Of a DNA stretch of 64,000 nucleotides, positions 26,813 to 35,527 are shown one piece after another. The notes under the pieces were generated by a model, which worked only from the letters and a program-made list of their open reading frames with translations, was not told the DNA's origin and did no database searches. The position numbers and the translations under genes were made by a program. The stretch spans positions 62,001 through 126,000 of the forward strand of contig NZ_RWIS01000001.1 in assembly GCF_003944705.1 (NCBI RefSeq). Direction: 5' to 3'. This DNA is from Hymenobacter metallilatus. GTDB lineage: Bacteria > Bacteroidota > Bacteroidia > Cytophagales > Hymenobacteraceae. The first letter of the stretch is position 1. Each line of letters starts with the position of its first letter.

Positions 26813-26879
26813 GCAAAATGCAGGAGCTTATCACGTATGAATGAGCCGAGCGGTAGTCACCCAAACATGATAAGGCTCC
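26813..26879. repeat. Degraded REP palindrome (GTCATCC variant)
   Basis: GTCATCCTAAGC left end and GGAGCTTATCA pairing with TGATAAGGCTCC. It lies in the 348-bp spacer between dxs and the next gene, which otherwise holds the dxs promoter and a possible TACCTTTA -7 element at 26968-26975 for the downstream gene. Confidence 0.55.
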
Positions 26880-27000
26880 GGGCTCTGCTCGAGGCGCGAA
26901 ATGCTCTGAATGTATAGGTGCGCTTCCTGCTTAACCCTACTTTAACACCCTACCCTGCCCAAATCCGTACCTTTATCCGCCCCACCCAAACCCGCCGGTA

Positions 27001-28086
27001 ATGCCCCAGCTCATCAAACCCCAGGCCGAAGACCAGCAGCTGCTCGACAAGCTCCGTCCCTCGCGGATTGTGCTGCCGGTGTTGCTGGGTCTGAGCGTGG
27101 TGGGCTTCATGTTCTGGCGCAGCTACCAGCCCGGCGACCTAGCCCCCCTGGCCAATGCCAAGCCGCTGTGGCTGCTGCTGATGCTGGTGGTGCTGGTAGC
27201 CCGCGACGCCGGCTACGTGTACCGCATCCGCTACCTGACCGAGAAAGTACTCAGCTGGCGGGCTGCCCTGGATGTCATCATGCTCTGGGAGTTCTCGTCG
27301 TGCATTCTCCCCTCGGCGGTGGGCGGTACGGCGGTGGCTCCGGTACTGCTGCACAAAGAGGGCATTCCACTGGGCAAATCGGTGGCCTACATTATGGCTA
27401 CGGCCATGCTCGACAACCTGTATTATGTGCTGATGGTGCCGCTGGTGGTGCTCATTGGGGGCGACGCGCTGTACCCGCACGAGGCCTTGCAGGGCGGGCT
27501 GGTGGCCACGCTGCGGGTAGGGTTTGTGCTGAGCTACGTGTTCGTGACGGCCTACGCTCTGCTGATGCTGTACGCCATTTTCGTGAACCCGCAGGCGGTG
27601 CGGCGGCTGTTTATCCGGCTGTTTTCGGTGCGCGGACTGCGGCGCTGGCGCAATAAGGCCTACCAGCACGGCAACGAGCTGGTGCTGGCCTCCCAGCAGC
27701 TGCGGGGCAACGGCTGGGGCTACTGGCTGCGGGCGGCCCTGAGCACGGCCTTCGTCTGGACGGCCCGCTACCTGGTTATCGGCTGCCTGATTGCGGCGTT
27801 TATCGACGTGAGCTGGCCAGAGTTCTGGCTGATTTTCGGCCGCAACCTCACCTACAAGGTTATCTTATTGATTGCCATTACGCCGGGTGGGGCGGGCATT
27901 GCCGAGGGCGCGTTTCCTACCTTCTTCGGCAAGTTCATCGGCACCCCCACCATGACCAATTTCATGGTATTACTCTACCGTATCGTTACGTATTACCTGT
28001 ATCTGGTGCTGGGGGCCGTATTCCTGCCCCGCTGGATAACGCGCATTTACGGCAAGCGGAAAGCCGAGCAGGTCCTGCACTCTTAA
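27001..28086 (+). CDS. Lysylphosphatidylglycerol-synthase-type (UPF0104) multi-pass membrane protein
   Basis: Product of 361 aa with about eight hydrophobic helices, from LPVLLGLSVVGFMFW near the N-terminus to YYLYLVLGAVFLP near the end. Family-like motifs are AALDVIMLWEFSSCILPSAVGGTAVAPVL in the second quarter and AITPGGAGIAEGAFPTFFG near residue 300. The fold is that of the flippase half of MprF and of the YbhN/AglD family. No synthase domain is attached, so it may move a lipid or other amphiphile; the substrate is unknown. Single gene followed by a REP palindrome. Confidence 0.85.
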   Translation: MPQLIKPQAEDQQLLDKLRPSRIVLPVLLGLSVVGFMFWRSYQPGDLAPLANAKPLWLLLMLVVLVARDAGYVYRIRYLTEKVLSWRAALDVIMLWEFSSCILPSAVGGTAVAPVLLHKEGIPLGKSVAYIMATAMLDNLYYVLMVPLVVLIGGDALYPHEALQGGLVATLRVGFVLSYVFVTAYALLMLYAIFVNPQAVRRLFIRLFSVRGLRRWRNKAYQHGNELVLASQQLRGNGWGYWLRAALSTAFVWTARYLVIGCLIAAFIDVSWPEFWLIFGRNLTYKVILLIAITPGGAGIAEGAFPTFFGKFIGTPTMTNFMVLLYRIVTYYLYLVLGAVFLPRWITRIYGKRKAEQVLHS

Positions 28087-28088
28087 CG

Positions 28089-28167
28089 GTCATTCTGAGC
28101 AAAGCGAGAAATCTGGCTTTACCACCTCACTGGTATACCCCAGATTTCTCGTTACGCTCAGAATGAC
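28089..28167. repeat. REP-type palindrome, GTCATTCTGAGC variant, copy C
   Basis: Arms GTCATTCTGAGCAAAGCGAG and CTCGTTACGCTCAGAATGAC around AAATCTGG/CCAGATTT pairing. It fills nearly all of the space between two convergent genes and can serve as their terminator. Confidence 0.85.
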
Positions 28168-28172
28168 ATGTT

Positions 28173-30761
28173 TTACTTCCCGGCTTCCAGCGTTGGGGCC
28201 GGCTCGGCAGGCACGGGGCGCTGGTAGGTTTGCCAGAACTCGGGGCGGTAGGGCACTTTAGAGAGTTGCCAGAGTCCGCCGCCGCGCAACTCCGGCTTCT
28301 GCTTGGGGTCTGGTAGCTCGGCCGCCGGCACCCGCGTGGGCGGCGCGTAGTATACCTGGCAGGCATTCTGCGTGTAGAACGGACTACCGCCTAGCACATG
28401 GCCAACTACCTGGGCCTGGGCTACGCTGGTGGAGGCATAATAGCGGCCGGAATTGCCGCGTTGGTACGTGACGATGTGCGTGGCGCGGTGGTCCTGGAAT
28501 ACGGCGGAAAACAGCCGGGCGGTGAGGTTATGGCGGCCGTAGTACTTGTGCGCAAGAGCGTTGACTTCGGCCGTATCGTGCTGCCAGAAACCCTCGTAGC
28601 GCACCACGGCGTAGTCCTGCTGACGCACGTACACTTTGCCCGAGTAACCCCTCACGAAGCTCAGGCCCGTTGCGCGGTGGCTGGCCCGCTTGGCGGCAAA
28701 GCGAATCACGTACCACGTATCAACACCGTGTTGCTCAATGGTATCCAGCCGGAGCCGGAACTTGCCCAGCGTAGCGGCTTTGAACAGCGGCGAAACCCGC
28801 ACTGGGTCGAAGCCGCCAGCGAAGCCGTAGCCGCCCTCCCTGTATACGTCCCAGGTATCCTTCCCTGTGATTAGCCGCTTTTCCTGCACCTGGTGAACCG
28901 GCATCTTTTCCAGCATCAGAAAGCCCCCGGCCCAGTGCCGATACTCGGCGGGCGTCCATTCCTGATTGGTGTACTCTATTTCGTGACGCAAGGTGTCGTA
29001 CCCCGTAATGCGCCGGTGCGTGTACCCCTGCTGGGTGTAATCCTGCTGCTCGTAGTTGGCTTCGGCAGCTTTTATCACCTTTTTCATGATGCGCCTCGGG
29101 TCCTGCGACTGGGCACTCACGCGCACATTGTCCAGGGCGAAGGCGGCGGGCGCGAGGCGCACGCTCAGGGCGGCGGTACTCTGGGCGGCTACGGTAGCCG
29201 GCTCGTAACCGATGCTGCTCACCTGCACCAGCTCGCCCCGGCGCGTTTCCAGCCGGAAGCGGCCCTGCTCGTCCGTTACGGTGCCAGCGCTGCGGGCGGG
29301 CACGGCCACCGTGGCAAAGGGCACCGGCTTATTGGTTTTTCCGTCGAGAATGGTGCCGCTGAGTGTAAGGGCCGCGCCGCTTTTGGCCGGGGCTACCAGC
29401 CGGGCGGCCGGGTTCAGGTGGCCGGGGGCCGAGGGCACCAGAGTTGCCGCCACCGGAGTTTCTGCCGCCGTGGCGGAAGCTGCTACCGCGCCGTGAGGTG
29501 GGTTCACTGTTTTCAGGAATAGAAACCCATCTACTACCTCGCTCCAGGGGCCGGTTTGCGGCTGGTACTCGAAGGCGTACGTGGTCAAGGCCTTGCCTTG
29601 GGCATCATGCTTCAGGCTTACGAAGCTGTACTCCTGCCCCTGGGCCAACAACTCGGCTTCCAGCGTGCCGGGAGCCGGCGCGGGCACGGGCAGGTACTTG
29701 CCCCAGGAGCCGAAACCGTGCGTGCCGCCCCCGGCCAGCGTGCCCAGCACGTACACGGCATCCTCACCCAGGGCAGCCTTTACGGCCCGCCCCATGGGTT
29801 TGTAGGTCTTGATTTCGGCATCAGCCAGCACCTCCACTTTATTGGCGAGGTGGGGCAATGCTCCCCAGCAGACCACTTTTTCCTGGGGGTGCTGGCGCAG
29901 ATACCACAGCAGGTTGTCGGCCATCTGGGCGTCGCGGGGGTTGCTGTCGGTGGCCTTAAACTCAGTGGAGTCTTTCGTGCCGGGGTCGTTGGTGGCGTAG
30001 TCGTGGGCGGCGGCTTGCAGGCTACGCAGGTTTTGGAGCCAGAAGGTGGCCCGCTCGCGCCGCGTAGCATCGGGGCCGGTTTTCACCTTTTCCAGCAGCT
30101 TGCGGGCCTTGTTCAGCTGCATATCAAACACCACAATCTGGTGCGAAGGCGGAAATAGAAAATGCTCCCCCATCATGCTGATGCACTCCTCCAAATAGTC
30201 GTAGGCAATGCCGTCGGCTCCTTTTTCGGGCTTCAGAAATGCCTCCAACTCCTCCAGCAGCTCCTCCTGGTAGGCTCCGCTCAGCTGGTAGTCGAAGCCG
30301 GCCACGCGCAGCTTGCCGGGCCCCAGCAGCGGCAGTATCTCCCGAAACTCGCGGGTGCCGGTCCACACGCCAAACACGCTGTTATCCATGGCTTCGGCTG
30401 CCGGGGTGCCGGCCGTTAGCTGGCGCTGGGCTTTGTCCAGCTCATAAAAGCCACTCTCAAAGGCTACCGTTGTGAAGCCCATGCGCACCTGCAGGAAGCG
30501 CAGCAGCCGAACTTTAGCCTCGAACACGTTGCCCTCTCCATGGGTCGGCTCGCCCAGCATAACCACCCGCGCCCCGCCAATTTCCGGCCGCAGAAATTCC
30601 AGGTCGGAGAAGTTGGTATCGGTGGGGCTAATGCTGCGGACCGGATGGGTAGTAACAGGTGCGCTTGCCGCTGCCACCGGAAGGGGAGCGTTCTGCGCCA
30701 GCAGCGGCCCCGCCAGCACACTCAGCCAGCCCGCCAGAGCCAGCACTCGGATAGAAAACAT
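28173..30761 (-). CDS. Secreted fusion: erythromycin-esterase-like domain plus carboxypeptidase-regulatory-like domain and DUF5686-like C-terminal region
   Basis: Product of 862 aa. Signal peptide 1-22 (LAGPLLA before QNAPLP). Residues ~45-420 form an erythromycin-esterase-like domain with VVMLGEPTHGEGNVFEAKV, where the Glu and His of GEPTHGE are the catalytic pair in the family, then AFESGFYELDKAQ and WGALPHLANKVEVL. Residues ~465-545 (LSGTILDGKTNKPVPFATVA to VRLAPAAFALDNV) are a carboxypeptidase-regulatory-like beta sandwich. The last ~310 residues (RRIMKKVIKAAEANYEQQDY onward) resemble the region that follows such domains in Bacteroidota outer-membrane proteins. The three-part arrangement is unusual. 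Export makes classical intracellular macrolide resistance unlikely; the natural substrate is unknown. Confidence 0.8.
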   Translation of the reverse strand: MFSIRVLALAGWLSVLAGPLLAQNAPLPVAAASAPVTTHPVRSISPTDTNFSDLEFLRPEIGGARVVMLGEPTHGEGNVFEAKVRLLRFLQVRMGFTTVAFESGFYELDKAQRQLTAGTPAAEAMDNSVFGVWTGTREFREILPLLGPGKLRVAGFDYQLSGAYQEELLEELEAFLKPEKGADGIAYDYLEECISMMGEHFLFPPSHQIVVFDMQLNKARKLLEKVKTGPDATRRERATFWLQNLRSLQAAAHDYATNDPGTKDSTEFKATDSNPRDAQMADNLLWYLRQHPQEKVVCWGALPHLANKVEVLADAEIKTYKPMGRAVKAALGEDAVYVLGTLAGGGTHGFGSWGKYLPVPAPAPGTLEAELLAQGQEYSFVSLKHDAQGKALTTYAFEYQPQTGPWSEVVDGFLFLKTVNPPHGAVAASATAAETPVAATLVPSAPGHLNPAARLVAPAKSGAALTLSGTILDGKTNKPVPFATVAVPARSAGTVTDEQGRFRLETRRGELVQVSSIGYEPATVAAQSTAALSVRLAPAAFALDNVRVSAQSQDPRRIMKKVIKAAEANYEQQDYTQQGYTHRRITGYDTLRHEIEYTNQEWTPAEYRHWAGGFLMLEKMPVHQVQEKRLITGKDTWDVYREGGYGFAGGFDPVRVSPLFKAATLGKFRLRLDTIEQHGVDTWYVIRFAAKRASHRATGLSFVRGYSGKVYVRQQDYAVVRYEGFWQHDTAEVNALAHKYYGRHNLTARLFSAVFQDHRATHIVTYQRGNSGRYYASTSVAQAQVVGHVLGGSPFYTQNACQVYYAPPTRVPAAELPDPKQKPELRGGGLWQLSKVPYRPEFWQTYQRPVPAEPAPTLEAGK

Positions 30762-30819
30762 AGTAACCCTAGTATGTAGTGAGCTGGCAAGCTACGTACT
30801 TCCGGCAATAAGCATCAAA

Positions 30820-30850
30820 AAAGCCCCTCTGCTTGTTGCAGAGAGGCTTT
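30820..30850 (-). terminator. Intrinsic terminator of the small lipoprotein gene
   Basis: AAAGCCTCTCTGC/GCAGAGGGGCTTTTTT on the minus strand, 39 bp past the stop at 30889. Confidence 0.88.
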
Positions 30851-30888
30851 CTGAGTTTTTGGACTACTATACAAACCTAGCAGCAGGG

Positions 30889-31308
30889 TTATTCTTTTTC
30901 GAGCTTCAACTCGGCACCCGTGGGCGCTTTCAGCGTCAGCTTGTCGTCCGTAAGGGTTACCACGTCGAACGTATTGCTTTGAGCAGCCCCTTCGGGCGTC
31001 ATGGTAATTTTCTTGGCCGCCTGGTCGAAGTCGTATTTACCATTCACGGCTCCCGTGGGCGAGGTCATATTGTATTGCCCGTTGGCGAAGAAGGTGATAC
31101 GCTCGTCTTCCTGGGCATCGGTCTGCTTTACTTTGTCGCCGGTGGAGCTCAGTTCTTTATCCGTTTTCCAGACTTTGCTCTGGGTGCCATACAACATATT
31201 TACGCCTTCTACTTTGCCCTCCTTGCTGCCGCAGGAAGCAGCCGTGAAGAGAACCATCAATACCAGCAGGCTGGCCAGGAGGCGGAAGGGAGAGGTCAGG
31301 GTTTTCAT
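30889..31308 (-). CDS. Small lipocalin-like lipoprotein
   Basis: Product of 139 aa from the ATG at 31308. That start gives MKTLTSPFRLLASLLVLMVL followed by a lipobox TAASC, so the mature protein begins at a lipidated Cys near residue 26. The body alternates beta strands: DERITFFANGQYNMTSP, GAVNGKYDFDQAAKKITMTP, SNTFDVVTLTDDKLTLKAP. This pattern is typical of small Bacteroidota lipocalin-like lipoproteins, where strands end with a comparison of computed and observed values. Function unknown. The 297 bp between this start and the LysM gene show nothing recognisable. Confidence 0.75.
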   Translation of the reverse strand: MKTLTSPFRLLASLLVLMVLFTAASCGSKEGKVEGVNMLYGTQSKVWKTDKELSSTGDKVKQTDAQEDERITFFANGQYNMTSPTGAVNGKYDFDQAAKKITMTPEGAAQSNTFDVVTLTDDKLTLKAPTGAELKLEKE

Positions 31309-31605
31309 GGGGAGAATGAATGGGATGAAGGATGTAGCAAACGCAACGGCCACCAAGGCCGACAATGCGCTTACTACGGCAGGGCCGAAGAAGATGTTCG
31401 CCCCGGCGACAACTGCCCGTCCCCGCAGAATACAGTGCCGCTACAACTTTGGGAAAACCAGTGCCAGTGCTCCTAAGGCAGACCCCTGCGCGGAATACGG
31501 TGCAGCTACAACCTATTGCCTGCCACGGCGTAAGAAGCCTGTGACTGCCCGCCTCCGTGGTCGGTTGTCGGTGCTTCCCCTCCCACTTTTAACGCTTCTG
31601 CTCCC

Positions 31606-31896
31606 ATGGGACTCTTTGATTTTCTCTCGAACGACGGCGAAAAAAAACCCGTTGAGCCCGCTAAACCGGCCGCCGGTGGTGCTACCGACTTCTTCGGCAC
31701 CAACCAGCCTGCCGCTACCGAAGGCGAAACCTACACCGTAGTAAGTGGCGATTCGCTGTCTAAAATTGCCCGCAACCATTACGGCGACGGCACCAAATGG
31801 CACCAGATTTATGAGGCTAATAAGAACATTATTGGCTCCGACCCCAACAAGATTGAAATAGGCCAGGTTCTGACACTGCCCAAGATTTCCAGCTAG
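31606..31896 (+). CDS. LysM-domain protein
   Basis: Product of 96 aa, no signal peptide. The N-terminus MGLFDFLSNDGEKK is followed by a Pro/Ala linker. One LysM domain occupies residues ~42-93 (TYTVVSGDSLSKIARNHYGD, WHQIYEANKNII, PNKIEIGQVLTLP). The layout resembles the C-terminal LysM part of E. coli YgaU/Kbp but lacks its BON domain. LysM binds N-acetylglucosamine-containing polymers, and cytosolic relatives of YgaU bind potassium; neither can be decided here. Single gene with a strong terminator. Confidence 0.88.
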   Translation: MGLFDFLSNDGEKKPVEPAKPAAGGATDFFGTNQPAATEGETYTVVSGDSLSKIARNHYGDGTKWHQIYEANKNIIGSDPNKIEIGQVLTLPKISS

Positions 31897-31917
31897 CCGT
31901 TATTCTTGAAAATATGC

Positions 31918-31948
31918 AAAAAGCCACTCCGTACTGGAGTGGCTTTTT
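31918..31948 (+). terminator. Intrinsic terminator of the LysM gene
   Basis: AAAAAGCCACTCC/GGAGTGGCTTTTT with a GTACT loop, ~20 bp past the stop. Confidence 0.93.
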
Positions 31949-32172
31949 CTGTGTTTGCTCGTGTATTTTGTCCTGCTCCTCATTGCCCACCGTGCTGCCA
32001 CACGCAGCCATTGAGGAGTTACTACCAGGCTAACCAACGGACTTCACTCGTAACTATACAGCCACTAACTTAGTTTTACAAAATTGACTATCAGTAGTTT
32101 GCGAGCTAAACCAGATAAACAACAAGCTTATGGAGCTGCTTAAAAATATTTTTATTTATTTTCACTTATTCC

Positions 32173-32204
32173 TTGCAGATATCAAATCTGCGTCTATACC
32201 TTTG
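32173..32204 (+). promoter_or_regulatory. Promoter of the SAM riboswitch/metY transcript
   Basis: TTG (32173-32175), 21-bp spacer, TACCTTTG (32197-32204), matching the Bacteroidota consensus. Transcription would begin near 32211, about 40 nt before the riboswitch and ~545 nt before metY. Confidence 0.75.
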
Positions 32205-32251
32205 CAACACCAACCCGGTACTCCCCCGCTCGCGGCGGGGTAGTTTTCATA

Positions 32252-32366
32252 GGATTTATACAGAAGTGGCGAGAGAACAGGCTCCGTGACCCACTGGCAA
32301 CCTTCGACCGCGCGAAAGGTGCCAATTCCTGCCCGACCAGCCATCCGGCGGCGGGACATATAACTC
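32252..32366 (+). promoter_or_regulatory. SAM-I (S-box) riboswitch
   Basis: The conserved core is unmistakable: GGCAACC (32296-32302) and GGTGCCAATTCC (32318-32329). The stems can be drawn: P1 TTATA (32256-32260)/TATAA (32359-32363), P2 GTGG.../...CCAC before GGCAACC, P3 CCTTCG/CGAAAGG, P4 CCCG...CGGG. S-box RNAs bind S-adenosylmethionine and repress methionine genes. The aptamer is not followed by an obvious U-tract terminator. Instead a Shine-Dalgarno AGGAG (32367-32371) begins four bases after P1 and serves the leader peptide at 32376, so the switch may act on that peptide's translation. Confidence 0.93.
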
Positions 32367-32375
32367 AGGAGTACC

Positions 32376-32537
32376 ATGGAAAACAACCCCGCCTTCGTTC
32401 TCACGCACCTCACCGCTCCAGCCGCCTTTGGGCCTGCTGTTTTGCCGTGGGGTTTTCGCGCTGCTCCTGCTACTTCTGCAGCAGCCCGCCGGATGCGAAT
32501 GCGCTGCTGTAGCAGCGCGTGTTGTTGCTGTTGCTAG
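32376..32537 (+). CDS. Cysteine-rich leader peptide (putative attenuator peptide) between the SAM riboswitch and metY
   Basis: An unannotated 53-codon reading frame: ATG at 32376, stop TAG at 32535-32537. AGGAG at 32367-32371 is a good Shine-Dalgarno, notable in a phylum that often lacks one. The N-terminal half is ordinary (MENNPAFVLTHLTAPAAFG). The end is RRMRMRCCSSACCCCC: seven Cys in the last ten codons, written with both TGC and TGT. Translation would pause there when cysteinyl-tRNA is scarce. A perfect 8-bp hairpin GCGCTGCT/AGCAGCGC (32501-32518) lies in the first Cys codons, and further hairpins follow the stop. Poly-Cys leader peptides controlling sulfur genes by attenuation are known from mycobacteria; the same role here is inferred. 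The two Met codons just before the Cys run could add methionine sensing. Confidence 0.72.
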   Translation: MENNPAFVLTHLTAPAAFGPAVLPWGFRAAPATSAAARRMRMRCCSSACCCCC

Positions 32538-32585
32538 CCTGAATCCGGCTCCGCAGCCCCTCCCCTATCAGTAGCTTCGCCCAGA

Positions 32586-32619
32586 CCGATGGTATCGGCT
32601 AACCGGTACCCGGTAAGCC
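32586..32619 (+). promoter_or_regulatory. Overlapping hairpins after the poly-Cys leader (candidate attenuator)
   Basis: CCGAT-GGT-ATCGG (32586-32598) shares its last GG with the 5' arm of GGCTAACCGG-TAC-CCGGTAAGCC (32597-32619), so the two stems compete. Neither has a U tract. More small hairpins follow (GCCAG-TTGT-CTGGC at 32644-32657, GGCG-GTTTT-CGCC at 32703-32715) before metY. Confidence 0.45.
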
Positions 32620-32744
32620 GGCCCACACCTTTCGCGGTTCGTTGCCAGTTGTCTGGCTGACTGATGCTGGTGCGGCTTCAGCTCCGCTTACGGCGGCATT
32701 TCGGCGGTTTTCGCCTTTCCCCATCCATATCCAACGCCTTCTAA

Positions 32745-34136
<1,392 letters not shown>

Positions 34137-34160
34137 CACAGCTTGAGAGGGGTTGAGGTG

Positions 34161-34268
34161 GCCGGAGGAAGGTGAGAGAGCCTCCGGCTGCACAGCTTCC
34201 AGCACGCAGCGCGGGCACCCGTTTCGGGATTTTGTGAGAGAGAAACCCGAAAGACCAGTGGTGCCCGC
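34161..34268. other. Two strong hairpins between metY and metX
   Basis: GCCGGAGG/CCTCCGGC (34161-34188) and a larger one with outer arms GCGGGCACC/GGTGCCCGC (34211-34268) and inner TTTCGGG/CCCGAAA pairing. With the REP element at 34311 they occupy most of the 353-bp gap. They lack U tracts. They may stabilise the metY message or uncouple metX. Confidence 0.6.
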
Positions 34269-34310
34269 ACTTATTAAGTAATGAGAGTTGAGTGAGGAGG
34301 TGAAAAGAGC

Positions 34311-34408
34311 GTCATGCTGAGCATGGGCCGCATCAGGTCACAGGCCCATACTCAGTATGACATTCTACCGTCAGCACGCGGGATACTTCAACGGTGCCTC
34401 TGCATGAC
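34311..34408. repeat. Mosaic REP palindrome, GTCATGCTGAGC family, copy D
   Basis: A compact palindrome (GTCATGCTGAGCATGGGCC / GGCCCATACTCAGTATGAC) followed by an orphan right end (CAGCACGCGGGATACTTC to CTCTGCATGAC) that matches the right arm of copy B. Looks like a rearranged or chimeric copy. Confidence 0.75.
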
Positions 34409-34489
34409 GGGCTGTTTACTCACCTATCACCTGTCACGATTTCCCTCATCCTTTCATTATTCAACTCTTATCACTCAACTCTCAATTCC

Positions 34490-35527
34490 ATGTCTTCCGA
34501 AAACTCCCATGTGTTTCGCCTGCCCCGGCCGCTTCGGCTGGAAACCGGGTCTGTGCTACCGCACGTGGAGGTAACCTACCACACCTACGGGCAGTTGAGC
34601 CCCACCCGCGACAACGTGCTGTGGGTGTGCCATGCCCTCACTGCCAACTCCGATGTGCTGGAGTGGTGGCCTGGTTTGGTGGGCCCCGGCTGTCATTTCG
34701 ACCCAAGCGAGTGGTTTATTGTGTGCGCCAACGTGCTGGGCTCCTGCTACGGCACTACGGGTCCGCTCACGCCCGACCCCAGCAGCGGGGAGGCCGCTTA
34801 CCAGCAGTTTCCGCTCGTCACCATCCGCGACATGGTGGCGGTGCATGAGGCCCTGCGGGAACACCTGGCTCTGGCCCGGATTCATACCCTGATTGGGGGC
34901 TCTCTCGGGGGGCAGCAGGCAGTGGAATGGGCCGTGCAGCGCCCGGCGGTGTTTGAAAACCTGGTGTTGCTGGCTACCAGTGCCCGGCACTCCGCCTGGG
35001 GCATTGCCTTCAACGAGGCCCAGCGGCTGGCCATCCTCGCCGACCCCACCTACCACCAGGGCACCCCCACTGGGGGCGCGGCCGGTTTACGGGCGGCCCG
35101 GGCCGTAGCCCTGCTTAGCTACCGCAGCCACCACGCCTACGGCAGCACTCAAACCGACCAGGATGAGGCCAAAATCACCGATTTTCTGGCCAGTTCCTAC
35201 CAACGCTACCAGGGCGACAAGCTGGTGGCCCGCTTCGATGCTTACAGCTACGTAGCGCTTAGCCAGGCCATGGACTCCCACAATGTGGGCCGGGGCCGGG
35301 GCAGCGTACAGGCGGCACTGGGCCGCATTCGGGCCCGCACGCTGGTGCTGGGTATTACCTCCGATGTGCTGTTTCCGCCCCAGGAGCAGCAGATGCTGGC
35401 CCGCTACATCAAAGGGGCCATGTACGCCGAAATGGACTCCCAGTACGGCCACGACGGTTTCCTGATTGAAACCGCCCAAATCACCCATTTTCTCGAACGA
35501 TTCTACGTCCAGACGTATGTCCATTAA
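34490..35527 (+). CDS. metX: Homoserine O-acetyltransferase
   Basis: Product of 345 aa from the ATG at 34490 (MSSENSHVFRLPRPLRLETG); earlier starts lie in the REP-rich spacer. Alpha/beta-hydrolase-fold enzyme that acetylates homoserine with acetyl-CoA, the committing step toward methionine. Landmarks: VCHALTANSDV, GSCYGTTGPLTPDP, nucleophile S138 in GGSLGGQQAVEW, Asp in GITSDVLFPP and His in YGHDGFL. Its product is the MetY substrate. The 3' end overlaps the start of hom by 11 bp, suggesting translational coupling. Confidence 0.95.
   Translation: MSSENSHVFRLPRPLRLETGSVLPHVEVTYHTYGQLSPTRDNVLWVCHALTANSDVLEWWPGLVGPGCHFDPSEWFIVCANVLGSCYGTTGPLTPDPSSGEAAYQQFPLVTIRDMVAVHEALREHLALARIHTLIGGSLGGQQAVEWAVQRPAVFENLVLLATSARHSAWGIAFNEAQRLAILADPTYHQGTPTGGAAGLRAARAVALLSYRSHHAYGSTQTDQDEAKITDFLASSYQRYQGDKLVARFDAYSYVALSQAMDSHNVGRGRGSVQAALGRIRARTLVLGITSDVLFPPQEQQMLARYIKGAMYAEMDSQYGHDGFLIETAQITHFLERFYVQTYVH

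Noticed and set aside
24829..26844. Long open frame antisense to dxs
   Set aside because: GC-rich codon bias of dxs opens the opposite frame; the translation is rich in His/Val/Gly with no domain, and dxs is certain.
28173..30761. Macrolide resistance gene
   Set aside because: The esterase-like domain is exported and fused to outer-membrane-type modules, so classical cytoplasmic Ere function is unlikely.
32162..32413. 83-codon minus-strand frame over the riboswitch
   Set aside because: It covers the SAM-I aptamer and has no domain; the plus-strand RNA structure explains the conservation.
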